Positions 1 through 7,083 of a DNA stretch of 64,000 bases are shown here, one piece after another (the first letter of the stretch is position 1; every line of letters starts with the position of its first letter). The notes beneath the pieces were generated by a model. It saw only the letters and a program-made list of their open reading frames with translations. It was not told the origin of the DNA and made no database searches. The stretch covers positions 9,176,001 through 9,240,000 of the forward strand of contig NZ_CP144375.1 in the NCBI RefSeq assembly GCF_043575855.1. The letters run 5' to 3'. The position numbers were made by a program, and so were the translations under genes. Source of the stretch: Kutzneria buriramensis (GTDB taxonomy: Bacteria > Actinomycetota > Actinomycetes > Mycobacteriales > Pseudonocardiaceae).

Positions 1-1
1 C

Positions 2-58
2 GGCGAGACCGTGAAGATCATCGACCGACGCCTGGCGGAGTTGGAGGACAAGACCTGA
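2..58 (+). CDS. C-terminal tail of an upstream gene (partial)
   Basis: Only the last 18 codons are in the window, ending in TGA at 56-58. The tail reads GETVKIIDRRLAELEDKT, a charged helix. MerR-family regulators often end in a similar dimerisation helix, so that is one possibility, but the fragment is too short to assign. A strong hairpin starts 16 nt after the stop and supports this being a true gene end. Confidence 0.5.
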   Translation, partial: GETVKIIDRRLAELEDKT

Positions 59-73
59 GCGATGACGGAGAGC

Positions 74-103
74 GGGCGGTCGTTGCGCCAACAACGACCG
101 CCC
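74..103 (+). terminator. Intrinsic terminator-like hairpin
   Basis: A perfect 12-bp stem (GGGCGGTCGTTG with CAACGACCGCCC) around a 6-nt loop, just downstream of the stop at 58. There is no U-tract, as is usual for actinomycete terminators. Confidence 0.6.
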
Positions 104-266
104 GGAGGACGGAAACCAGAGCCCCACACCAATGAAGCAGTGGATCGCCGCCGGTAGTCGAGACTACGCGCCAGCCGAGTCCCGATTGTGGCCAGTCCCG
201 CGTTCTTTCGGGTGAAGGACGCGGCCGGTGCCGACTCCGCTCCAGGGTCAGCCCGGGAGGCCGCCA

Positions 267-1919
267 GTGACCGCCGAGAACGTGCCGAAAGTCGTCATCA
301 GTTACGCCCATGAGCCCCCGGGACGGGTGCTGGAGCGAGCCTTGCACCGGGTGTTGTCCGACGCGGGTTTCGATGTCGTGTCCGACCGCGACCTGCTGGG
401 CGCCGCCTCGCTCCAGCGGTGGATGGTCGGCATGTTCTCCACGCGGATCATCGTGGTCGCGCTGACCGCGGACTACGTTCGGGCCTTCGACGGCCAGGGC
501 GGCGAGCACTCTCCGCGACAGGGCGTGGCCTTCGAAGCGACGCTGATGCGCGTCCAGAACTATCGCAACCACTCGCTGCACGACAGCGTTCCGGTGGTGT
601 TGGTGGCGACCCCGGATTTCGACGTCGACCAACTGCCGCTCGACCTGGCGGCGATGGTGGTGCGTCGCTTCGACCCGGTCACCGGCGCCGGCGCGGAGAA
701 GCTGCTGGCGCACATCAGAGACGTCGCCTTCAGACGTAGGAGGGAGGTCAGCGCGATGAGCAGTGAGCGGTCGCTGCGGCAGATTCACCTTGACCTGGAA
801 AAGGCCGAGCCCATGTCGGCGCGGGCGGTCGACACCGTCTACGAGTTTCTCGGCGTTCCGGACGAGCCGGATCACGCGCTGGAGCTCGCCGCCGCCTTCC
901 CGGCCGCGGCGAAGGTCGCGAAGGCCGCCGGCGACGTTCAGCTGGTGCGTCAGATCTCGGACAAGTGCCTGACCGCGTTACGCAAGGGGGACGAGAGACT
1001 CGTCGACGAGTCGAGGATGGAGGGGCGAATCCTGATCTGCGGCGCCGGATGGTGCCTGCAAAGGGAGTACCGCCTCGCCACCGCCTTGCAGTACACCAAC
1101 GAGGGCATGGCGCTGGCCGACCGGCTGCACGATCACTACGGAATCGCCCACGGGCACAAGAACCTGGGGCGGATCCAACGTCTGAACGCCGAACGGGCAC
1201 GCCGCGGCGCCGAGGCCGAGCACCTGCTGCGGACGAGCGTGTCGTCGCTGGAACGGGCGGCCGAGCAGTTCGCGACGATCGGTGGCTGCGAGCACGACGT
1301 GGGCTCGTGCTACAGCCTGACGGCGCGCACGTGCCTGAGCAGTCATCTCATGGTTCCGGACGACCGCGTGCTGACCCGGGCGTGGAGGCTCGTGGACAGG
1401 GCGGAGGAACTGCTGCTGCCCGCGGCCGGCAAGAACTACTTCGACCTCCTGATACTGAAGGTGGAACTGCTGGCCCTGACCGGCTCCCCGGTGCCGGCGA
1501 GACGGATGATCAACGAGGTGATCGAGCACCTGCTGTCCATCCCGGGCGCCGGTCGGTCGGAGATCCACGGGCGGGCCAGGATGATCCGCGCGAACCTGTA
1601 CCCGGGCAGCCGCGGCCGCGCCGACGCGCGGCGTGACCTCCAGGAATGCCAGCAGATCTTCGAGCGGATCGGGCTCAACCACCCGGCCGCGGCGGCGAAA
1701 TGGGCTATCGCCCGGCAGAATCCGAAATCGGTGAGCACGTTGGTCCGGCTCACCGACGAGGACATGGTGAAGCTGGAGCACCTCACCGTCGATCCCTGTG
1801 CGCGGTTGCTGGCCATCGCGGACCTCGAGCGGCAGCACCAGTGGCGCGCCGGCGGCCACGCGGTGACCGCCAAGGTCGATTGGAGCCTGTTCGTGCGGCC
1901 GAACGAGTTCGAGAACTAG
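267..1919 (+). CDS. SEFIR (TIR-like) domain protein with TPR repeats
   Basis: A soluble protein of about 550 residues. Residues 6-160 have the SEFIR/TIR-like pattern: a first strand KVVISYAH, a long helix, then strand VVISDRD-like and VPVVLVATP segments. SEFIR and TIR domains mediate homotypic signalling, and some bacterial TIRs cleave NAD. The rest (about 170-530) is helical repeats resembling TPRs. A GTG at 228 is also in frame, but the GTG at 267 has GGGAGG 6 nt upstream, so I prefer it. Its stop overlaps the stop of the converging STAND gene (shared CTAG). A signalling or immune role is inferred from the architecture. No catalytic residue could be assigned by eye. Confidence 0.75.
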   Translation: MTAENVPKVVISYAHEPPGRVLERALHRVLSDAGFDVVSDRDLLGAASLQRWMVGMFSTRIIVVALTADYVRAFDGQGGEHSPRQGVAFEATLMRVQNYRNHSLHDSVPVVLVATPDFDVDQLPLDLAAMVVRRFDPVTGAGAEKLLAHIRDVAFRRRREVSAMSSERSLRQIHLDLEKAEPMSARAVDTVYEFLGVPDEPDHALELAAAFPAAAKVAKAAGDVQLVRQISDKCLTALRKGDERLVDESRMEGRILICGAGWCLQREYRLATALQYTNEGMALADRLHDHYGIAHGHKNLGRIQRLNAERARRGAEAEHLLRTSVSSLERAAEQFATIGGCEHDVGSCYSLTARTCLSSHLMVPDDRVLTRAWRLVDRAEELLLPAAGKNYFDLLILKVELLALTGSPVPARRMINEVIEHLLSIPGAGRSEIHGRARMIRANLYPGSRGRADARRDLQECQQIFERIGLNHPAAAAKWAIARQNPKSVSTLVRLTDEDMVKLEHLTVDPCARLLAIADLERQHQWRAGGHAVTAKVDWSLFVRPNEFEN

Positions 1920-4024
1920 CCGGGCCGCGTGTCCAGGGTGGTCAGGAGGCGGTGGACGCGGTCGGCGTCGGCGAGGCGGTGTTGAGTCGTGTAGCGGGAC
2001 AGGGCGGACCGCCAGGCGTCGCGGGCGCCGGCGGTCTGGTGGTCGGCGGCGAGGGCGGAGCCGAGGCGCTCGGTGCAGGCGGCTTCGAAGTAGATGTTGC
2101 TGATGTCCTGGCAGGTGGCGATGGCGCGGCGGTAGAGGGAGATGGCCTCGGCACGGTGGTCGGTTCGGGCGGCGACGGTGGCGAGGTTGTCGAGGGTGAC
2201 GGCCTGGCCGCTGCGGTTGCCGTGCCGTTCGTGCAGGGCGAGGGCTTGTTCGCAGAGCGAGCGGGCGGTGTCGAGGTCGCCGAGTTCGAGGTGGCAGCGG
2301 CCGAGGGCGTTGCGGGCATGGGCCTCGCCGACGGGGTTGGCGGCGAGAACGTACGACTCGATGGCGGCTTCGAGGTGGGTCACGGCGGCGGCGAACTGGT
2401 GCTGACGGGTGAGGGCCCGGGCGAGGTCATGACGGCAGTGGCCGCGCTCGTTGTCGCTGGTGGCAAGGGAAAGGGCCCGCTGCAAACACGTGACGGCATC
2501 GGGGAGTTCGTCGGCAAAAGTGTGGGCGCGGCCGAGTTGGCGGTAGGCCAGGACGAGCGCCGACGGGTCCGCGAGGTGCTCGACGGCGACGGTGCCGAGG
2601 CGTGAGCAGGTGACGTTGTCGGCGACGAGTCCCTGGCGGTAGTGGAAGGTGTCCAGCGCGCGGGACAACAGCCAGACCTCGCGATACCACCGGCGCTCCA
2701 TGGCGGCCTGCTGAGCCGCAACGAGGTTGGCGTGCTCGGCGGCGAACCAGTCGAGCGCATCGGTCTCGCCGGCGAAATCGAGCGGATGGCAGCCGGGTTG
2801 CGGCGGGTCGAGCCGGACCGGCGCCCGGTGCGGATAGAGCTTGCGGTCGCCGGCGAACGCGCTGTGCAGGTAGAAATCCACGAGCCGGCGCAACGTCCGG
2901 TCCCGCTCCGCGGCTGGATGGTCGTGCATGGCCAGCTCCTTCGCGTAGAGCCGGACCAGGTCGTGCATGCCGAACCGGCCGGACATCCGTTGGTGCAGCA
3001 GGTTCTTACGCTCCAGCTCCCGCAGTGCGGCGCCGACCGCGGCGGGCGGCAGCGCGGTGAGGCTCGCGGCGGCGGCCGCGGTGATCGTCGACGTCGGCGC
3101 GATGCCCAGTCGCGAGAACACGTCCGAAAGCCGGTCGTCCAGGGCGGATACGGACCACGAGATGACCGCCCGCAGGTTGGATGCGCGTTCGCCGGTGTCG
3201 AGGGCGTCCAGGCGAGTGGCGGAATCCCGCAGCTCGGTGGCGATCACGCCGAGTCCGAGGTGACGCGAGGTGCGGGCGGCGACGATCGCCAGCGCGAGCG
3301 GCAGCCCGCAACAGGAGGCGAGGATCGTGGCGACGGCCTCGGGCTCCTCGCCGAGCGGCTGCTCGCCGAGGCTGCGCGCCAGAAGCTTGCGCGCGTCCGA
3401 GTCGGGCATCATGTCCAGGCTCACGACCTCGGCCCCGCTCATCGCCAGCCCGGTGAGGTGATTCCTGCTGGTGACGACCGTGCGGCAGGTCTCGGAACCG
3501 GGCAGCAGCGCGGTCACCTGATCGGTGTCCGCGGCGTTGTCCAGCACCACGGCGATGCGCTTGCCGGCGACGAGGGTGCGGTACAGCGCGCCTCTGGCGT
3601 CGACATCGGTCGGCACGGCCTCCGGTGCGACGCCGAGCCCGAGCAGGAACGCGTGCAGCACGGCGCCGGCGGAGTTGGGGGTGCCGGTCGGGTCGAAACC
3701 GCGCAGGTCGGCGTACAGCTCACCGTCCGGGAAGCGGTTCACGTTGCGGTGCAGCCAATGCAGCACGAGCGAGGTCTTGCCGACCCCGCCGGGTCCCTCG
3801 ACCGCCACCACCCGGGACTGCCCGCCGACCGTCCGGTCGAGTACCCGCAGCTCGTGGTCCCGGGCCACCAGCCGCCCGGGCGCGGCCGGCAGCTGCCGCG
3901 GCACGACGTGGTGACGCGGCGGGGAGTCGTAGTAGTGGACGCCGCCCTCGATGGTGTGTGCCTGAACGGCCGAGCCGACACGGCTGTCGGCTCGCAGGTG
4001 GTTGCCGTGACGGCGACCGGGCAC
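1916..4024 (-). CDS. STAND ATPase: NB-ARC plus TPR, no DNA-binding domain
   Basis: A 702-residue signal-transduction NTPase. The P-loop GPGGVGKTS is at residues 77-85, and a Walker B-like strand RIAVVLDNA is near 156-164. Winged-helix and TPR repeats fill about 410-690. The family usually acts as an inducer-sensing switch. Relatives such as AfsR carry SARP or XRE DNA-binding domains; this one instead starts with about 45 residues rich in Gly, His and Val (VQAHTIEGGVHYY), a leader I associate with STAND proteins of Pseudonocardiales. The start is GTG. It converges on the SEFIR-TPR gene with a 4-bp stop overlap. Its regulatory target is unknown. Confidence 0.85.
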   Translation of the reverse strand: MPGRRHGNHLRADSRVGSAVQAHTIEGGVHYYDSPPRHHVVPRQLPAAPGRLVARDHELRVLDRTVGGQSRVVAVEGPGGVGKTSLVLHWLHRNVNRFPDGELYADLRGFDPTGTPNSAGAVLHAFLLGLGVAPEAVPTDVDARGALYRTLVAGKRIAVVLDNAADTDQVTALLPGSETCRTVVTSRNHLTGLAMSGAEVVSLDMMPDSDARKLLARSLGEQPLGEEPEAVATILASCCGLPLALAIVAARTSRHLGLGVIATELRDSATRLDALDTGERASNLRAVISWSVSALDDRLSDVFSRLGIAPTSTITAAAAASLTALPPAAVGAALRELERKNLLHQRMSGRFGMHDLVRLYAKELAMHDHPAAERDRTLRRLVDFYLHSAFAGDRKLYPHRAPVRLDPPQPGCHPLDFAGETDALDWFAAEHANLVAAQQAAMERRWYREVWLLSRALDTFHYRQGLVADNVTCSRLGTVAVEHLADPSALVLAYRQLGRAHTFADELPDAVTCLQRALSLATSDNERGHCRHDLARALTRQHQFAAAVTHLEAAIESYVLAANPVGEAHARNALGRCHLELGDLDTARSLCEQALALHERHGNRSGQAVTLDNLATVAARTDHRAEAISLYRRAIATCQDISNIYFEAACTERLGSALAADHQTAGARDAWRSALSRYTTQHRLADADRVHRLLTTLDTRPG

Positions 4025-4084
4025 CTGTCGATGGTTGCTCCCGACCGGGGCGTGGCGTCAGGGCTGTCCGAGTGAGTGACGCGG

Positions 4085-5113
4085 TCAGGCAGGGATGCGC
4101 ACGGGGGCGAAGGCGTCCTGGATCCAGTTGGGGTAGGACGGCGGCTGCCGGCTGACGTCGTCCAGCTCGGCGAGGTCCTGGTCGGTGAGGACGAGGTCGC
4201 CGGCGGCGATGTTGTCGGCGAGCTGGTCGAGCCGGCGGGCGCCGACGATGACGCTGGTGACGGCCCGCTGGGCCAGCAGCCAGGCGATGGCGACGCGAGC
4301 GGGGCTCACATCGTGGCGGGCGGCGACGGTCCGCAGCACGTCGACGATCTTGAACGCGGTCTCCCGGTCGTACGGGATGAACTCCTCGCCGCCGGCGCGG
4401 GCGCGGCGGGTGTCGGGGTGGGCGACGCCGTCACGGTCGAACTTGCCGGTCAGCAGGCCGCCGACCAGCGGGCTCCACACCGTGATGCTCAGCCCCGAGT
4501 CCTCGGCCATGGGCACGAGGTCGCGTTCGACGTCGCGGGACACCAGCGAGTAGTGCACCTGGTTGGCGACGAAGCGCGCCTGGTTGTGCCGGGCGGAGAT
4601 GCCGTGGGCCTTGCTGATCTGCCACGCGGCGAGGTTGGAGCAGCCGAGGTAGCGGACCTTGCCCTGCCGCACGGCGTCGTCCAGCGCGGACAGCGTCTCC
4701 TCGAGCGGCGTGATCCGGTCGTAGTTGTGGATCTGGTACAGGTCGATGTAGTCGGTGCCGAGCCGGCGGAGGCTGTCCTCCAGCGACCGCATGATGTGCA
4801 GCCGGGTCAGGCCCTGGTCATTGGGTCCGGGCCCCATCGGCGCCAGCAGCTTGGTGCCGAGCACGACCTCCCGGCGCCGCCGGCCGAGTGCCCGCCCGAG
4901 CAGTTCCTCGGACTCGCCGTCGGCGTAGACGTCGGCCGTGTCGACGAGGTTGACGCCGGCGTCGAGGGCCGCGCCGACGACCCGGTCCACGTCCTGCTGG
5001 CCGAGCGCGCCGATGGTGCTGAACACCGGGTGGCCGGCGCCGCCGAACGTCATCGTGCCCAGGGCGATCTCGGAGACCCACACCCCGGTGCGCCCCAGCT
5101 GGCGGTATTTCAC
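4085..5113 (-). CDS. Aldo/keto reductase
   Basis: A 342-residue NADPH-dependent oxidoreductase with a TIM-barrel fold, close to the YajO/YghZ-type aldo/keto reductases. The catalytic tetrad is visible as D58, Y63, K88 and H129 (motifs NLVDTADVY, LGTKLL, YQIHNYD). The C-terminal cofactor segment VIVGARRLDQL is intact. The GTG start is preceded by GAGGAG. It is divergent from a TetR gene, and the shared 119-bp spacer holds tandem palindromes, so repression by that TetR protein is likely. The physiological carbonyl substrate cannot be read from sequence. Confidence 0.92.
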   Translation of the reverse strand: MKYRQLGRTGVWVSEIALGTMTFGGAGHPVFSTIGALGQQDVDRVVGAALDAGVNLVDTADVYADGESEELLGRALGRRRREVVLGTKLLAPMGPGPNDQGLTRLHIMRSLEDSLRRLGTDYIDLYQIHNYDRITPLEETLSALDDAVRQGKVRYLGCSNLAAWQISKAHGISARHNQARFVANQVHYSLVSRDVERDLVPMAEDSGLSITVWSPLVGGLLTGKFDRDGVAHPDTRRARAGGEEFIPYDRETAFKIVDVLRTVAARHDVSPARVAIAWLLAQRAVTSVIVGARRLDQLADNIAAGDLVLTDQDLAELDDVSRQPPSYPNWIQDAFAPVRIPA

Positions 5114-5133
5114 TGGTCACTCCTCGCGTCGTG

Positions 5134-5186
5134 CCGGACACCATGTCCGGACATCATGTCCGAATAAAACACTACATGGTGTCCGG
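5134..5186. promoter_or_regulatory. Tandem TetR operator palindromes
   Basis: Two abutting copies of GGACA-N3-TGTCC lie at 5136-5148 and 5149-5161. A degenerate third copy is at 5172-5184. The outer arms (5134-5146 and 5174-5186) also form a perfect 13-bp inverted repeat. The sites lie between the aldo/keto reductase and TetR starts, where an autoregulatory TetR dimer would bind. Confidence 0.65.
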
Positions 5187-5220
5187 ACGCGGCGTAGCGT
5201 CATCGTGTACGGACGTGCAC

Positions 5221-5226
5221 TAGATT
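5221..5226 (+). promoter_or_regulatory. -10 box of a probable leaderless tetR promoter
   Basis: TAGATT lies exactly 6 nt before the ATG of the TetR gene, and no Shine-Dalgarno sequence fits between them. This spacing is typical of leaderless actinobacterial transcripts. No clear -35 was seen. Confidence 0.45.
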
Positions 5227-5232
5227 TCGGAC

Positions 5233-5853
5233 ATGCCTTCGATCACCCGCCGACGCACCCCGGCCACCGGGCGACGAGCCGAGGACGACATCCTCGCGGC
5301 CACGCGGCGGCTGCTGACCGGCGGCGCGACCTTCACCGAGCTGGGCATCCAGCAGATCTCGGACGAGGCCGGCGTCGCCCGCTCCACCTTCTACAGCCAC
5401 TTCCGCGACAAGACCGAACTGCTCATGCGGCTGGCCGCGCGGATGGTCGAGGCCTCGTTCTCGATCGCCTCGGCATGGGAGCCGGCGGTCGGTGTCGACG
5501 GCCTCGCGGCCGACTTCCTGCGCGTGCTGGGCGTCTGGCGCGAGCACGTGGGCGTGTTGCAGGCGGTCACCGAGGTCGCCGCGTACGAGCCGACGGTGCG
5601 GGAGTTCTGGGGTCAGGGGCTGGTGCAGTTCGTCGACCGGACGATCGAGGTGCTGCGCGCCGAGCAGGACGCCGGGCGCTCCCCGGCCGACATCGACGTG
5701 GTCCACGCGTCCGAGATCATCGTTCTCGGCGGGGAGCGGGCCATGCTCCATCACGTGGCGAATTCGGCGCCGGACACCGACGCCGCCTTCGCCCGAGAGC
5801 TGGCCCGGACCTGGTGGTACGGCGTCTACCGACGTCCGGCGACCGAGAATTGA
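5233..5853 (+). CDS. TetR-family transcriptional regulator
   Basis: A 206-residue repressor. The N-terminal helix-turn-helix spans about residues 18-62 (QISDEAGVARSTFYSHFRDK, the TetR recognition-helix signature). The C-terminal helical ligand-binding domain is family-specific and its ligand is unknown. It is divergent from the aldo/keto reductase across an operator-rich spacer, so it probably controls both genes and responds to a compound related to the reductase substrate. Translation probably starts at the first nucleotide of the mRNA. Confidence 0.93.
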   Translation: MPSITRRRTPATGRRAEDDILAATRRLLTGGATFTELGIQQISDEAGVARSTFYSHFRDKTELLMRLAARMVEASFSIASAWEPAVGVDGLAADFLRVLGVWREHVGVLQAVTEVAAYEPTVREFWGQGLVQFVDRTIEVLRAEQDAGRSPADIDVVHASEIIVLGGERAMLHHVANSAPDTDAAFARELARTWWYGVYRRPATEN

Positions 5854-5938
5854 CCCGCTGCGGGTGAACGGGCACCGACGACCGTCCACATTGGCGGGTG
5901 GCCGAGTGGGCAGGGCCGTCCTGACGCACGATCGGAAG

Positions 5939-6470
5939 ATGGCGACTCCACGGCAGGTGGTCACGACGACCGGCGGCCGGGTGAGCGGCGTGGCGTTCGA
6001 CGACGGCGTCGTGTCCTACCGCGGCATTCCTACGCCCTCGCCCCGACCGGCGCGCGCCGGTTCCAGGCTCCCGCGCCGCCGACGCCGTGGGAGGGCGTGC
6101 TGCCGGCGACGGCGTTCGGGCCGATCCCGCCGCAGCCGCCCGCACCGTTTCCGGGCATGCCGGTGTGGACGCCCGGCGACGGGGACGACATCGTCGACGT
6201 CTGGCGGCCCTCGCTGCGGGACACGCACCTGCCGGTGCTCGTCTGGATCTACGGCGGCAGCTACACCGGCGGTGGCCGAGCGGATGGTGCGGGCGTGGGC
6301 CGATTTCGCGGCCACGGGCGAATCCTGGATGGCCGGCCGTGACCGCGGACGCGACACCGGTCCGGATCTGGGACCGTGCCGACGGTCTCGTCACGGATCC
6401 CGGGCCGGGCGAGGGGCGGCGGGCGGCATGGTCCGCCATCGACTTCCCGCCCACCGAACTACAGCTTTGA
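5939..6470 (+). pseudogene. Carboxylesterase type B remnant (frameshifts plus internal deletion)
   Basis: The reading starts as a normal carboxylesterase N-terminus (GGRVSGV...VVSYRGIP). One base is then missing after RGIP near 6033, and the family reading continues in the next frame (FQAPAPPTPWEGV, then VLVWIYGGSYTGG near 6240-6275). The sequence jumps directly to a C-terminal-type segment (MVRAWADFAATG) in another frame. A second shift leads to the last 45 or so residues and a TGA at 6468-6470. Carboxylesterases are about 500 residues. Here about 175 codons remain, and the catalytic GESAG serine region and the Glu/His region are gone. The gene is dead. Confidence 0.8.
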
Positions 6471-6584
6471 TGCCACATGCGCTTCCTATTTGTCACCTGG
6501 ACGCAAGTAGGAAGCGCATGTGCTCTTGGTGCCACATGCGCTTCGTACTTGTCACCTGAACGCAAATGGGAAGCGCATGTGGCA
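6471..6584. repeat. Tandem pair of near-identical palindromic elements
   Basis: Two units of about 57-59 bp lie head to tail. Unit 1 has 15-bp perfect arms (6474-6488 and 6508-6522). Unit 2 has 15-bp perfect arms (6530-6544 and 6570-6584). The loops are also conserved (TTGTCACCTG followed by ACGCAA). An A-run follows unit 2, so neither direction looks like a classical U-tract terminator. The copy sits between a dead gene and the end of the convergent oxidoreductase operon. It could be a REP-like dispersed palindrome or an mRNA 3'-end stabiliser. Confidence 0.85.
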
Positions 6585-6594
6585 AAAAGAGGGG

Positions 6595-7071
6595 CTACAT
6601 GTTCGCCGCGCCGGACTTGATGGCGGTGCGGATGCGGGAGTACGTGCCGCAGCGGCAGATGTTGCGGATCTGGTCGAGGTCATCGTCGGTGATGGCCCGG
6701 CCCTCGGCGCGAACCCGCCGCACCAGCGCGACGGCGTTCATGATCTGGCCGGGCTGGCAGTAGCCGCACTGCGCGACGTCCTGCTCCAGCCAGGCCTCCT
6801 GCATCGGGTGCAGGTCCTTGCCGACGGTGGCCGGCAGCCCCTCGATGGTGGTGATCTCGTCGTCGGCGTTGATCGCGGACACCGGCACCGAGCAGGGGTT
6901 GAACGCCTTGCCGTTGATGTGCGAGGTGCAGGCCTTGCAGACGTTGAGGCCGCAGCCGTACTTGGGCCCGGTGACGCCGAGCAGGTCGCGCAGCACCCAC
7001 AGCAGCCGGACGTCGTCGGCGACCTCGACGGTGACCCGCTCGCCGTTGAGCACGAAGGTGTGACTGGACAT
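6595..7071 (-). CDS. [2Fe-2S] subunit of a molybdenum hydroxylase (isoquinoline 1-oxidoreductase alpha type)
   Basis: A 158-residue electron-transfer subunit. The plant-ferredoxin-type cluster ligands are C40, C45, C48 and C60. The second, helical cluster domain has C102, C105 (CGYCQPGQIM), C139 and C141 (CRCGTY). This is the small subunit of xanthine-dehydrogenase-family enzymes that lack an FAD subunit, like IorA. It is 12 nt downstream of the large subunit gene on the same strand, so they form an operon. It has no signal peptide of its own and would be exported with the Tat-tagged partner by hitch-hiking, which is known for such pairs. Confidence 0.92.
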   Translation of the reverse strand: MSSHTFVLNGERVTVEVADDVRLLWVLRDLLGVTGPKYGCGLNVCKACTSHINGKAFNPCSVPVSAINADDEITTIEGLPATVGKDLHPMQEAWLEQDVAQCGYCQPGQIMNAVALVRRVRAEGRAITDDDLDQIRNICRCGTYSRIRTAIKSGAANM

Positions 7072-7083
7072 GCGGGAGGCTCC

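Noticed and set aside
6595..6601. U-tract terminator for the oxidoreductase operon
   Set aside because: On the minus strand the T-run precedes the hairpins rather than following them, so the palindromes do not form a canonical intrinsic terminator.
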